A DNA stretch of 64,000 bases from Cybelea sp963824595 (GCA_963824595.1 CAWGPY010000007.1:186001-250000); one strand, 5' to 3'. Shown: positions 42,284 to 52,001, numbered from the stretch's first letter. Notes: generated by a model from the letters alone, not told the origin. A program made the numbers and translations.

Positions 42284-43378
42284 CTAAGGACTGAGCGCTG
42301 CGCCCAGCGGGTCGCTGAAGCCCTTCTTGAGATTCTTGGTGGGCTTGCCGCCGCCGGGATACTTGTAAAAGTAGACGTTGCCGCCGTTCTGGCTCGCTAG
42401 CTCGGGAGCGTTTGGGGCGACGACCGTGTTGCCCGCAATCCAGAAGCCGGCGACATCCAAGGACTCGTCAAGCGGCGTCGAGCCGATAATCTTTCCGCCC
42501 GCGCCCGTGGTCTCATAGATGGCCGAATACGTGTATCCCGAGATCGTATTCCCCGCATCTTGATCCCCCACCGCCAGATGCTTGCCGTCCCACTGAATCT
42601 GCCCCGGGAAGTAGATCGTGCCGCCCGTGAGCTTGATGTTCGTGAAGGTTTTCTTGCCCTTGGGCAGCTCCGCGAGCTGGAAAAAACCGTCGGTACTAAT
42701 ACCGTCGACGAAGAGATTGCCTTTGGGGTCGTATCCGCAGAAATACATCGAGCCGACCTTCGGATCGAAGTACATCTTTGGATCCCCTTTGGCATGCGTA
42801 TAGATGGAGACGCTGCCCGGGCCGTTGCTGTAATCTCCCTGATTCGTTACCGCTAGGTTTCCGGTCGTCGGATCTACCGAGCACGTCTCGGAGTATTCTC
42901 TGTCATCCCGCAGGTTAGCGACCGGCTTGGTTCCGCCGTGTTTGAACTCAAAGACGTGGGCGCCGCCAGATGCTTCGGCGTTGTCTACGATCCATACGTC
43001 GTTTCGCTTATCGACGCACGCGCCGACCGGCGCGACCATGTCGGTCGTGAGCGATCCCACCAGCTTACCCGCCGGGTACGAGTAGACCCGAACGATATTC
43101 GTGTAGTAGTTGGTGACATAAAGCAGCTGCTCGGCCCTTGCCTCGGGAAGCATCCACGATGGCTCGCGCGTTTGCAGTCCCGAAACGACGATACTGCTCG
43201 CGGCGTCGCTCGCGCTCAACCGCCTTCCGAACGGTTGACCGAATCGCGACTGCGTAGCGCCCTGCTGGAACGCCCCCGGCGGCGCCGGCTGCGACTGAAC
43301 CCCGCCGCCGCACCCCGCGAGCATAGCGGACGCGGCGCAAAAGCCAATCGCGTAGCGGGCAAAGTCCGAAGTCCTCAT
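42284..43378 (-). CDS. NHL-like lipoprotein, tandem copy A
   Basis: 364 residues. Lipoprotein signal ending in ASAMLAGC. Mature part: LLYVTNYYTNIVRVYSYPAGK, SVDPTTGNLAVTNQG, GYDPKGNLFVDG, TIYFPGQIQWDGKHLAVGD, DVAGFWIAGNTVVAPN. These blocks recur in the same order in the next gene upstream (43411-44448), so the two are tandem duplicates. AAGGGAG precedes ATG 43378. Probably a beta-propeller at the cell surface; ligand unknown. Confidence 0.8.
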   Translation of the reverse strand: MRTSDFARYAIGFCAASAMLAGCGGGVQSQPAPPGAFQQGATQSRFGQPFGRRLSASDAASSIVVSGLQTREPSWMLPEARAEQLLYVTNYYTNIVRVYSYPAGKLVGSLTTDMVAPVGACVDKRNDVWIVDNAEASGGAHVFEFKHGGTKPVANLRDDREYSETCSVDPTTGNLAVTNQGDYSNGPGSVSIYTHAKGDPKMYFDPKVGSMYFCGYDPKGNLFVDGISTDGFFQLAELPKGKKTFTNIKLTGGTIYFPGQIQWDGKHLAVGDQDAGNTISGYTYSAIYETTGAGGKIIGSTPLDESLDVAGFWIAGNTVVAPNAPELASQNGGNVYFYKYPGGGKPTKNLKKGFSDPLGAALSP

Positions 43379-43410
43379 GTCGCGTGCTCCCTTAAGGGGC
43401 TGGGTGGTGC

Positions 43411-44448
43411 TCATTTCGCGAGGCTGATGGCGGCGTCGTAGGGCTGACAAGCCCCGCCCTTGCATCCCGGAAGCACCATGGTCGCCTTACCGCCGGCCGG
43501 ATATTTATATAGACTGATGTCGGCAAGACCGAGGTCCGGTGCGATGACGGTGCTGCCCTCGATCCAGAAGCCCGCGACATCCGAGGAACCCGTAAGCGGG
43601 GTCGTGCCGACAATCTTCCCCCCTCCGCCGGTGGTTTGATAAATCCCGGACGTATACGGATATTTGTTTTGAAACGACTGATCGCCAACGATCACGTGCT
43701 TGCCATCCCACAGAATTTTACCGGGGAAGTAGATGGTGCCGCCCTTGAGCGCGATGTTCGACAGCTTCTTACTGCCCTTAGCTAGTTCGGCGAACCCGAA
43801 GGTGACCGAGTAACCCTTAGTGCCATCGACGTAAAGGTTGCCTTTGTCGTCGTAGCCGCAGAACCACACCTGAAAAAGTTGCGAATCCTCGTACAGTGTC
43901 GGCGTGCCCTTGGCATGCGAGTAGACGGCGACGTTGCCCTGTTGGGTGCTGGAGCCGATCGTCTCTTTGTTCGCGACGGCGAGGTTCCCCGTAGTCGGAT
44001 CGACGGAGCATATCGTGGGGTAATAGCCCGGATCGCTGAGGCTCGCGATTTGAGTCGTGCCGCCATGCTTGTATTCGACGATCTCCTGGGCGTTGTTGTT
44101 CACGATCCAGACGTCGCCTTTCTTGTCGGTGCAGACGCCGTCGGGGACAAAATAGAATTGCGTCAGCGTTCCAACTAGCTTACTCTGCGGATACGAGTAA
44201 ACGAGAACCTCGTTAAGGCCGGGGTTGGTGACGTAGAGCAGGTCTTTCGTCTTCGCGTCTGGATCCATCCACGACCGACCATCGTTCGAGTGAGCTGCGA
44301 TCGCAGTGCCTTGCACCCGCGACTGCGTGGACCCCTGCTGGAACGGCCCCGACGGCGCCAGCCGCGACTGCGGTCCGCCGCACGCCGCGAGCATTGCAAC
44401 CGCGGCGCAAAGGCCAAGTGCGTACCTGCCAAAACCTGAAGCTCTCAT
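43411..44448 (-). CDS. NHL-like lipoprotein, tandem copy B
   Basis: 345 residues. Lipoprotein signal ending in AVAMLAAC. It shares long blocks with copy A: SVDPTTGNLAVANK, GYDDKGNLYVDG, TIYFPGKILWDGKHVIVGD, DVAGFWIEGSTVIAPD. Copy A follows after 32 bases on the same strand. GGGGAG precedes the ATG at 44448. A surface propeller of unknown ligand. Confidence 0.8.
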   Translation of the reverse strand: MRASGFGRYALGLCAAVAMLAACGGPQSRLAPSGPFQQGSTQSRVQGTAIAAHSNDGRSWMDPDAKTKDLLYVTNPGLNEVLVYSYPQSKLVGTLTQFYFVPDGVCTDKKGDVWIVNNNAQEIVEYKHGGTTQIASLSDPGYYPTICSVDPTTGNLAVANKETIGSSTQQGNVAVYSHAKGTPTLYEDSQLFQVWFCGYDDKGNLYVDGTKGYSVTFGFAELAKGSKKLSNIALKGGTIYFPGKILWDGKHVIVGDQSFQNKYPYTSGIYQTTGGGGKIVGTTPLTGSSDVAGFWIEGSTVIAPDLGLADISLYKYPAGGKATMVLPGCKGGACQPYDAAISLAK

Positions 44449-44579
44449 TGTCCTGCTCCCCGTAGACATGAACCCGTAACCGGGCGGCAAAGTGCTGCTC
44501 GGTGGAGTCGTGACCATCTTAGCACGCAGGCTCTTATCGCGGACTGCCGCGCCGGAAAATCGCGGCCCTCCGCTGGCCC

Positions 44580-44675
44580 TCACGCGCCGTACCGGCGTAG
44601 ATTCGGCCAGATGACCGGCAGCGGTACAATGGGGTCGGCAGAGGCAGATCGGCGCCGGCCCCATCGACCACCCCG
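44580..44675 (-). pseudogene. Remnant of a GT39-like gene 3' end
   Basis: This ~95-base stretch closely matches the last ~90 bases of the GT39 gene at 48155-49723. Read on the minus strand it gives GPAPICLCR, then a 2-base loss shifts the frame, and the shifted frame continues DPIVPLPVIWPNLRRYGA followed by TGA. The live gene reads GPAPIYLCRDPIAPLPVIWP. Nothing upstream of it is kept. It is a decayed fragment of a paralogue or of a duplication. Confidence 0.7.
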
Positions 44676-44723
44676 TGGCCGCGCCGGCGTCGCGGCGCCG
44701 GCGCGGAACCAGCTTGACTTACC

Positions 44724-45191
44724 TTAGCACCGAATCTTGCCATCGAACATGGCGTTGCGGATTGCTAGGCGCTGCGCGTCGTTTAGGTCCGGATCGCCGT
44801 AGAGATCATTTGTGACCATATGAAAGACGTAGCCTTCCTCTTCGGTTGGATCCTCGTGGCACGGCATGACCCAGTGCCGCACGAAATATCGTACGCGCCA
44901 ACTGACCTTCCAACTCTTGAAAGAGTCGAGAGTTCCATTTGCGCGCTGACAAGCAGCGGTCTCGGCAAAGATCGGCGCGAACGCTTTGCAACGCGCCCCC
45001 AAGGCCGGCCGCACGAGATGATCTTGGCCCGGCGATGCCTCAGAGGCCATGGTGCCGGCAGCAGATGCGCTCCCGGCGGCGCTGGAGGCCTGCCGGCCGT
45101 CGGGTGTGAGTGTCCCGGCCGAGGAGCAGCCCGCGAACGCGCAGATTGTTGCGACTAGCACGAGCGCGCGAATAAGCGAGTTGATAGGCAT
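44724..45191 (-). CDS. Lipoprotein, unknown function
   Basis: 155 residues. Lipoprotein signal ending in TICAFAGC, then a low-complexity Ala/Ser stretch. The folded part has four Cys (ARCKAF, AACQRAN, MPCHEDP, KIRC) and an acidic, aromatic segment DPTEEEGYVFHMVTNDLYG. No family is recognised. AAGAAGGA lies about seven bases before the ATG. It belongs to the run of minus-strand lipoproteins downstream of the LuxR ATPase. Confidence 0.65.
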   Translation of the reverse strand: MPINSLIRALVLVATICAFAGCSSAGTLTPDGRQASSAAGSASAAGTMASEASPGQDHLVRPALGARCKAFAPIFAETAACQRANGTLDSFKSWKVSWRVRYFVRHWVMPCHEDPTEEEGYVFHMVTNDLYGDPDLNDAQRLAIRNAMFDGKIRC

Positions 45192-45323
45192 GGTTCAATC
45201 CTTCTTATATAGCAACAGGGAAAACGTGATCCATGCCTACCGTAGTCGACCGCGATTCGAGGGTGCATCGGTGCCTCGTACCTAAAATTGAGGCAGCGCC
45301 CTACCTAGTGTCGGCCGGCGAGT

Positions 45324-48089
45324 TTAGCGGCGCTGCGCGACGCGATCGGCTACATCGAATCTAGCTGTGACCTCCAACTTGCTGAAGATGGAAGCGACGT
45401 GGGCATCGACGGTTCGCTGACTAAGGACGAGTTTTTCGGCGATGGCCCGGTTCGACTTGCCCTCGGCGATCAGATCGGCGATCTCACTTTCGCGCGCGGT
45501 GAGCTCTGCCGCCCTGCGGCCGCGGCGATTCATTGGATCCACCTCGGCCTCCAGCCGTTGTGCGTCACGCGCGTCGCCGATACGCCGATAAATCTCCAAC
45601 GCCTGTTTCTTTTCGCCGCACCGTTCGAGCGCAAGCGCCTCGTAGTATGGAAGGCCAGCGTCGTGGAAGCCCTCAGCCGCGGTTCGGGCAAGCTTCGCGG
45701 CCCGGGGAGGACCCGCGCCGAGGACGATCGCATCGATCAAGGCCAGATAAGCGTGTCCGACCCGATTACTCGCGGGAGCCGCCCATCGGGCGAGTAGCTT
45801 GCGCGCCCAACGCGCCGCCGCTGCGTCGCCGTACTGTGCGAACGCCACAGCTTGATCGGGTTGAATATGGACATGGTCCGCGATAACCGCGATCGCTCTA
45901 GCAATAACCTCGCAGGCCCTGCTCCGGTCAACGCTGGTGGCATACCATTCCGCGTAGCCGGCAGCCCTCGCAAAGATCAACTCCTTGTCTGCCGAATCGA
46001 AGGCCTGCCCGAGCATCTCGTCGGCCGCGATTTCGGCGAGGAGATCCGCCCGGAGGAGGCGTGCAGCCAACGGCGACGCTACATTGGCCATAAATTTTCT
46101 TGCGCCGCTGATCGTTTCCGTCGTCTGTCTCGCCCAGTACTCGTGGACTAAGCGCGCAGCCTCAGCATACTTTCCTCCGAGCTTCAGCGCTTCAACAACA
46201 ACTGGAGTGCGTTCCGTGAACGAACGGAGCGATGGGTGGGTTAGGTCTGCGAGCCGAGCGCGCTCGATGGCGTAGTCTGAAATATCTAGCGAACCAAAAG
46301 TAAGGAATGCGGCTCCGATACTGAGCCATACGTTTCTACCTAATGCAAACGGCTCACTCGAGTTGTCGAAAATGGAGCGAAACCTCTGATACGCGGCTAG
46401 CGCCGAGGCAAACTCACCCGAAGCCTCCGCGAGCCTAACAAGCAACGCGAAATGGCGGGCCTGGTCGTCTCGCGGCGCCGCGAACAGTGACTGCTCGCTG
46501 GCAGTCGCATAAGCGTGAGCTTGTTCTAGCGAACCCTCCCCCAACTCGTAAAAGCCGAGCTTTGTCAGGCATTTTGCCCGCATGGGGTGGGCTTTGTTGT
46601 CGCCCATTGCTTCAAGGGCCCGCTCCAACCATATCACGTAATCGGTTCGACCGAGCCATTCGGTATAATGGCTAAGCGTGAGCGCGATCTCGGCAACTCG
46701 GTCGGTTAGCCGATGGCGTTCAAAGTACTTCAGGGCGCGCTTGTGGACGTCGATCGCTCGGTCTAATTGCGATGACTCCCAAAGTTGTCGGGCCTGGCGA
46801 TCGCGAAGTTCAGCCTGCATCAGCGTCTCGTCCTCAACAAACTCCAACGCGTGGTCGTAATATCGAACCGCGTCTTCACTGGCGTACCTCGCCGCGGCAA
46901 TTGCCGCTGCAGCTTCATTGTACTGAGCCGCCTTCGCCGGCTGCCGAGCACGCCGATAATGATACGCTAGTTCGATCGTGCGCTCTTCGCTTTCCGGCAG
47001 CTTCTCAAGGTACTGGGCGATGCGCTGGTGGAGGGCGTACGCCTCAGCGGCCATGAGCTCCTCATAGAGCGCCTCGCGCACGAGGGCGTGTCGGAAGTTA
47101 TAACTCGATGGCGACTCGAGATCATCAACAATGATCTGCAGCTCTCGTGCAGTCCGCAAAACGGGAAGGACTGCCTCGGGTGACTGGTCACTTACCTGTG
47201 CCAACAGTTGAGCGTCGAATCGCTTCCCTATCACCGCTGCCTGACTGAGCAAAAAGCGCCCTTCCGCACTGAATGATTCAAGCCGCCGCAAGAACAACGC
47301 GCTAATGCTCACCGGAAGCCGTCGCGACAGGCCGAACTTGAGGCTGTCTCTTAACAACTCCTCCGCAAATAGCGGATTCCCCTCGGCGAGCTCGAGGATG
47401 CGGAACCGGTCTTCACGCGGGAGCTGATGGTCGGCAGGAACGGTCTCGTTCACCAGCGCCTGCATCGCTTGGTTTTCCAACGGCTCAAGCGCCAGTTGCC
47501 AAACATTTGCCTGGTGCGCGAGCTTGCCGAACTCCGCCGCGGGGGCACGCTGGTCGGCGAGGCTTTCGCTGCGGTACGTGAGGATGAACAGTAACCGAGC
47601 CCCATCGACGCGACTAGCCAGATACTGCAAACATTCGAGCGTCCCGGGATCCGCCCAATGGATGTCTTCGATGGCGATTACGAGTGGCGCAGCGGCAGCG
47701 CAGCGCAGCAGCGTCTCGGCGATCGACACGAACTGGCTCGCCCGGTTATCGAAGATTACACTGCCAGATTCCTCACTGCCAAAGCCCGCCGGATGGGAGC
47801 CCTTATCGGCAGGCAGTATCCTGTACAGCTCGCGAAAGACTTCGGTGAGCGGTCCCATCGGCGTCGAGGCGTGAGCAAAAAACTGGCTACGAAGGCACGT
47901 CGCGCCTTCGCCTTTAAGCCCTTGGAGCAATTCCACGAGGAAGCGAGTCTTCCCGATGCCGGCCTCGCCCGTGACAACAACGAGCGATCCGCGGCTGCGC
48001 TCGGCTTCCTGGTAGCGTTCGCGAACCGTGGCAAGCTCGCGCTCTCGTCCAACGAGGCGCCGACAAAGCAGGGGTGCGCCAACGATCAT
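45324..48089 (-). CDS. Large AAA-ATPase/TPR LuxR-family regulator
   Basis: About 921 residues. AAA/STAND ATPase first (GREREL, Walker A GEAGIGKT at 41-48, Walker B IAIEDIHWAD near 135-144), then a long TPR-like helical region, then a C-terminal LuxR HTH (ELTARESEIADLIAEGKSNR, then LSQRTVDAHVASIF). It is an ATP-dependent, ligand-sensing transcription activator. ATG 48089 (GAGG six bases upstream) is preferred to TTG 48110. Base composition is visibly less GC-rich than its neighbours, suggesting recent transfer. It lies beside lipoprotein genes, as does the regulator at 17930-20332. Confidence 0.87.
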   Translation of the reverse strand: MIVGAPLLCRRLVGRERELATVRERYQEAERSRGSLVVVTGEAGIGKTRFLVELLQGLKGEGATCLRSQFFAHASTPMGPLTEVFRELYRILPADKGSHPAGFGSEESGSVIFDNRASQFVSIAETLLRCAAAAPLVIAIEDIHWADPGTLECLQYLASRVDGARLLFILTYRSESLADQRAPAAEFGKLAHQANVWQLALEPLENQAMQALVNETVPADHQLPREDRFRILELAEGNPLFAEELLRDSLKFGLSRRLPVSISALFLRRLESFSAEGRFLLSQAAVIGKRFDAQLLAQVSDQSPEAVLPVLRTARELQIIVDDLESPSSYNFRHALVREALYEELMAAEAYALHQRIAQYLEKLPESEERTIELAYHYRRARQPAKAAQYNEAAAAIAAARYASEDAVRYYDHALEFVEDETLMQAELRDRQARQLWESSQLDRAIDVHKRALKYFERHRLTDRVAEIALTLSHYTEWLGRTDYVIWLERALEAMGDNKAHPMRAKCLTKLGFYELGEGSLEQAHAYATASEQSLFAAPRDDQARHFALLVRLAEASGEFASALAAYQRFRSIFDNSSEPFALGRNVWLSIGAAFLTFGSLDISDYAIERARLADLTHPSLRSFTERTPVVVEALKLGGKYAEAARLVHEYWARQTTETISGARKFMANVASPLAARLLRADLLAEIAADEMLGQAFDSADKELIFARAAGYAEWYATSVDRSRACEVIARAIAVIADHVHIQPDQAVAFAQYGDAAAARWARKLLARWAAPASNRVGHAYLALIDAIVLGAGPPRAAKLARTAAEGFHDAGLPYYEALALERCGEKKQALEIYRRIGDARDAQRLEAEVDPMNRRGRRAAELTARESEIADLIAEGKSNRAIAEKLVLSQRTVDAHVASIFSKLEVTARFDVADRVAQRR

Positions 48090-48154
48090 ATCCGGCCTCA
48101 GCAGGGTCAAGCTGAGTATAACATGGAGACCCTTTCAGAGGATATCGGAATGCG

Positions 48155-49723
48155 TCACGCGCCGTACCAGCGCAGCGCCGGCCAAATGACCGGCAGCGGC
48201 GCGATCGGGTCGCGGCAGAGGTAGATCGGCGCGGGCCCCTCGACCACCCAGCGATACGGCTCCGTCGAGGTTCCCACGAGCACGACGCTTCTATAGTATT
48301 TGCGCAAAAGGTCGATCCGCGACGCCCCGATCGCGATCAGCGTCCTTCCGTCGTAGCCGCGCGTCCCCCACAGATAATAGTTGTTCTGGCTCGAGATCGC
48401 CGCAGGCAGGCCGTAGCGCGGGCCAAAGAAATCGAGCGCTCCGGCATCGCCATAGGTGTCGGCATAGATCGCCGTTCGCGCTCGCTGCGCCGCCGGCAGA
48501 GCGGCATACACGCGTGCGACGTCGCGCGCCAGGCGGTCCCAGCCGAACTCCTCGGCAAAGACGGGCTGAATCAACCGCGCGGGCGCACCGCCGCGCCCGG
48601 TCAATCCGAGCAGTTGCGTGTAGGCGATGAGGCCGTCAACGGGCAGCAGCGGCAGCGAGAGCGGCGCGGCGGCGATGCCCGTCGCGATCGCCAGCGCGCA
48701 GAGCGCGGCCCGCACCGCGCTCGCCGCGCGCTCGAGCGCCACGGCGCCGATCGCGAAAAGCGCCGCGTAGAATCCAACGATGTAGTAGCCTTTCGCCGCC
48801 AGCGCGACGGCGGCGACGAACGCGACCGCGTAGGCGATCGGAACGAATCGGAGGTCGCGCAGCGCCGTACGGCGGAACGGCGCGATCAGACCCGCCAGCC
48901 AGATCGGCGCGGCTACGGGGTTGGTGTAGAGCAGCTGCTCCAGCGCGAAGTCGCGCGCGTTGATCGCCAGGTCGCGCGACTCGAGCGCGAGCCCGTTTTG
49001 AAACGCCGGCCGATGCGCCGCGTCGCCGCGCAGCACGTCGAGGAACGGCCAGCCGTGCGCCGCCTGCCATGCGAGGTTCGGCGCCGCGAGCACGAGCGCG
49101 ATGCCGGCGGCGAGCAGCGTCGCGCCCGTCAGCAAGGTCCGCCGCTGCGGCGTGAACGCAGCGCCGATCGCGAGCGCGGCCGCGGCGAGCGCGATCGAGT
49201 ACTTGCAGTAGGCGCCCAGCGCGAGTGCGGCGGCGAGCAGAAGCCACCAGCGCGGCGCCTCGTCTGCCGTCCCGCGTACGACGCGCACGGCGAGATAGAT
49301 CGCGAGCGTCCAGAAGAGCGGTTCGAACGACGTCGTGGTCAGCGTGTTGCCGAGCAGCAGGTAGGCGGGCGCGAGCAGCGTCGCCGCGCCGGCCAGCAAC
49401 TGCGCGAACCGTCCGCCGCCCAGTTCGCGCGCGAGCGCCATGGCGAGCCAGACGGTCAGGGCGGCGGCGAGAATCGGCAACGCGCGCAGCGCGACCAGCT
49501 CGTAGCCCAGCGGCCCGGCGAGCCACGCCGCGAACGCGACCATCGGCGGCTGATCGACGTAGCCCCACGCCAGGTGTTTCGCGCACGCGATGAAGTAGAG
49601 CTCGTCGCGGAAATAACCGTAGCGCCACGCCGTGGCCGCGTGCAGCACGATCGCCGCGGCGACGAGCGCGCCGCGGCTCAGGCGCGTCGGGCGACCGCCA
49701 GCAGGCTCAGCGCGAGTCCGCAC
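48155..49723 (-). CDS. GT39/PMT-like membrane glycosyltransferase
   Basis: About 522 residues with ten or more hydrophobic segments. The first periplasmic loop has FRDELYFIACAKHLAWGYVD, with the Asp-Glu pair typical of PMT/ArnT-type (GT39/GT83) enzymes that use polyprenyl-phosphate sugars. A soluble C-terminal domain (AIYADTYGDAGALDFFGP, NNYYLWG) follows. GTG 49723 is the best start and overlaps the upstream gene by 46 bases. Acceptor unknown. A fragment of a close relative lies at 44580-44675. Confidence 0.78.
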   Translation of the reverse strand: MRTRAEPAGGRPTRLSRGALVAAAIVLHAATAWRYGYFRDELYFIACAKHLAWGYVDQPPMVAFAAWLAGPLGYELVALRALPILAAALTVWLAMALARELGGGRFAQLLAGAATLLAPAYLLLGNTLTTTSFEPLFWTLAIYLAVRVVRGTADEAPRWWLLLAAALALGAYCKYSIALAAAALAIGAAFTPQRRTLLTGATLLAAGIALVLAAPNLAWQAAHGWPFLDVLRGDAAHRPAFQNGLALESRDLAINARDFALEQLLYTNPVAAPIWLAGLIAPFRRTALRDLRFVPIAYAVAFVAAVALAAKGYYIVGFYAALFAIGAVALERAASAVRAALCALAIATGIAAAPLSLPLLPVDGLIAYTQLLGLTGRGGAPARLIQPVFAEEFGWDRLARDVARVYAALPAAQRARTAIYADTYGDAGALDFFGPRYGLPAAISSQNNYYLWGTRGYDGRTLIAIGASRIDLLRKYYRSVVLVGTSTEPYRWVVEGPAPIYLCRDPIAPLPVIWPALRWYGA

Positions 49724-50724
49724 ACGCCCGACCAGATCCACGATCCCAGCGCGACGTTCCAGTCCCACCAGATGCCGCCGGTCGCCAGCATCCCGATCAA
49801 ATACACGCCGACGTACGTCATCGGCACCGCGACCGCGAACCAGCGAAAGGCGCGCGCGTGGGCGGGCGACGGATGCGGATCGTAGAGCACGATCAAGGCG
49901 TCGGCGAGCGCGCCGGCGACGAGCGATTGCGCCAGCGTGACCGCGAGCAGCGGCGTGTGGTTGGTGAACGCGGCTGCCGCCGGGAGGTTGCCGATCACCA
50001 GGATCAGCGTCACCATCCCCGGGCACGGATGCATGCGCGCCACCAGCCACAACGCGAAACCCGCGATCAACGTGCTTTGGAAGATGACGATCAGCACGCC
50101 GCTCGCGACCTTGTAATAGCCGATTGCCAGCGACGTCAGGTAGTGGTAGTCGAATGGCACGATCGGCGGCGGGGCGTTCGTCCGTCCGGCGGCCGGATCG
50201 AACGCGTACGCCGTGCCGAAGTGCGTCAGGATCAGCCAGGTCGCGAGCCCGAGCGCGAGCGGCAGCTGACGGGCGAGCGTCGTGGAGTGGGCGCGATCGG
50301 CGAGCACCGAGCGAATCGGCCCGCTCGCCAGGAAGAAGATTCCGAGGCCTAAGATTTGGTGCGTCGGACTGAGGAGCGCGTCAACGCCCTCTTCGATGCC
50401 CAGGGCATGATGCCAGAGCATGTCGCCCACGCCGCCGGCCACGAAGATCGGCACGCCGAGCAGGGCCAAGCGGTAGGGACGCGGCACCGCGTCGGGCCAG
50501 TCGTATCCCCGGCTGCGGGAGCGCAGCACGAACGATGCGAGCGCGATCGCGAGCGCCGCCATGCCGGAGTAGAACACGGCGTGATACGGCGTGAAGAAGC
50601 TTTCGACCGGAACGTGGCCGTGCGCCCAGGCGTCGAGGAAGAACCCGCCCGAAATCCAGACGCCGCAGATGCCGACCGCGTAATCGAACGCGACGCTTCG
50701 CGGAGCGGCATGGGGCTGCACCAT
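49678..50724 (-). CDS. Polytopic membrane protein, unknown
   Basis: 348 residues with about nine hydrophobic helices. Recurrent His-rich motifs in or near helices (FFTPYHAVFYSG, DMLWHHALGIEEG, LLSPTHQILGLG, FTNHTPLLAV) look like possible metal sites. It is not assigned to a known family. It is coupled by overlap to the GT39 gene, so it may act on the same glycolipid or provide a helper function. ATG 50724 has AAGGG upstream. Confidence 0.65.
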   Translation of the reverse strand: MVQPHAAPRSVAFDYAVGICGVWISGGFFLDAWAHGHVPVESFFTPYHAVFYSGMAALAIALASFVLRSRSRGYDWPDAVPRPYRLALLGVPIFVAGGVGDMLWHHALGIEEGVDALLSPTHQILGLGIFFLASGPIRSVLADRAHSTTLARQLPLALGLATWLILTHFGTAYAFDPAAGRTNAPPPIVPFDYHYLTSLAIGYYKVASGVLIVIFQSTLIAGFALWLVARMHPCPGMVTLILVIGNLPAAAAFTNHTPLLAVTLAQSLVAGALADALIVLYDPHPSPAHARAFRWFAVAVPMTYVGVYLIGMLATGGIWWDWNVALGSWIWSGVCGLALSLLAVARRA

Positions 50725-50805
50725 GGAAAGGCCCTTACGCGACGGTCGCGGGAGCGCCTTCTCGCGAGCAGGTAGCGCCGTGAAGAGTTCCGTACGGTTT
50801 CAAAC

Positions 50806-51219
50806 GTGCTGCTCCGCATGGGAGCGCTCGCGCTCGCCGCGTTGTTTTCGGCCTGCGCGTCGCGCCTTCCCGATACTCCTGCAAACGTCACCGTTGGGCC
50901 CGCGACGCTTCCGTCGCCGCGGGTCGAACCGAACGACGCACCGCCGCGCATCCTCGCGATGCGATTCTCCTCGCTCGACGTGCGCAGGGGCCAGCGCTGG
51001 TCGGGAGCGTTCGTCACGGGCACCGACGTCGCCAGCATCGAGGTGCGCACCAACCTGTTCTCGATCAACGTGCCCCACCGCAGCCCCGGGCGCTTCGCCT
51101 TCTGGCTCGACGTCCTCGATACGCCGCCGATCTTCGTGCGCTCCTATCGCCTGCGCGTCATCGCGCGCAATAGCGCTGGGAGCGAGTACGAAGAGGACCT
51201 TCCGTTCCGGATCCGATGA
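50806..51219 (+). CDS. Small lipoprotein, unknown
   Basis: 137 residues. Lipoprotein signal ending in LAALFSAC. The mature part has one Ig/fibronectin-like beta pattern (MRFSSLDVRRGQRWSG, VRTNLFSINVPHRSPG, YRLRVIARNSAGSEYEE). It overlaps the enoyl-CoA hydratase start (ATGA), placing it at the head of the CoA-pathway run, perhaps by chance. GTG 50806 or ATG 50818. Confidence 0.6.
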   Translation: MLLRMGALALAALFSACASRLPDTPANVTVGPATLPSPRVEPNDAPPRILAMRFSSLDVRRGQRWSGAFVTGTDVASIEVRTNLFSINVPHRSPGRFAFWLDVLDTPPIFVRSYRLRVIARNSAGSEYEEDLPFRIR

Positions 51220-52001
51220 CGGCACGCATCGAGAGCCGCGACCGGGTCCTGACGATCACGCTCGATCGCCCGGAGCGCAAAAATCCGCTCACCTTCGAGC
51301 TCTACGCGCAGCTGCGCGATCGCTTCCGCGGCCTGCGCGACGATCCGTCGGTCCGGGTCGTGGTGCTCGCCGGCGCGGGCGGCAACTTCTGCTCGGGCGG
51401 CGACGTGCACGAGATCATCGGCCCGCTGACGCGCGGCACGCCGGCGCAGCTGCGCGAGTTCACGCAGATGACGGGCGACCTGGTGAAGGCGATGCGCGCG
51501 TGCCCGCAGCCGATCGTCGCCGCGGTTGACGGCGTCTGCGCGGGCGCCGGCGCGATCCTCGCGATGGCGAGCGATCTGCGGCTCGGAACGGAGCGGTCGC
51601 GCGTCGCGTTTTTGTTCGTGCGCGTGGGCCTGGCGGGCTGCGATATGGGCGCGTGCGCGATGCTGCCGCGCATCGTGGGCCTCGGCCGCGCGGCCGAACT
51701 GCTCTATACCGGACGCGCCCTGCCGGGCGCGGAGGCCCACCGGTGGGGATTCTACAACGAGCTGTGCTCGCCGGAAGACCTCGAGCGGCGCGCGCAGGAC
51801 CTCGCGGGCGAGCTCGCCGCCGGGCCGACGCGCGCACACGCGATGACCAAGCGCATGCTGCACGACGAGTGGGCGATGCCACTGGACGCCGCGATCGACG
51901 CCGAGGCCGCGGCACAGGCGCTCTGCATGGAAACCAACGACTTTCGCCGCGCGTACGACGCCTTCGCCGCGAAGCGCGTGCCGGAGTTCGAAGGAGATTA
52001 G
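51216..52001 (+). CDS. Enoyl-CoA hydratase/isomerase family protein
   Basis: 261 residues, crotonase fold. Oxyanion motif NFCSGGDVHEI and the second loop DGVCAGAGAILAMASDLRLG, with Glu-type active-site region GCDMGACAMLPRIVG. It would hydrate an unsaturated cyclic or acyclic acyl-CoA in the aromatic pathway. The following acyl-CoA dehydrogenase starts at the next base after its stop, so they form one operon with the CoA ligase. Confidence 0.9.
   Translation: MTARIESRDRVLTITLDRPERKNPLTFELYAQLRDRFRGLRDDPSVRVVVLAGAGGNFCSGGDVHEIIGPLTRGTPAQLREFTQMTGDLVKAMRACPQPIVAAVDGVCAGAGAILAMASDLRLGTERSRVAFLFVRVGLAGCDMGACAMLPRIVGLGRAAELLYTGRALPGAEAHRWGFYNELCSPEDLERRAQDLAGELAAGPTRAHAMTKRMLHDEWAMPLDAAIDAEAAAQALCMETNDFRRAYDAFAAKRVPEFEGD

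Noticed and set aside
49678..50050. Upstream extension of the GT39 frame
   Set aside because: Lies wholly within the upstream membrane-protein gene in another frame; GTG 49723 gives a normal N-terminus.
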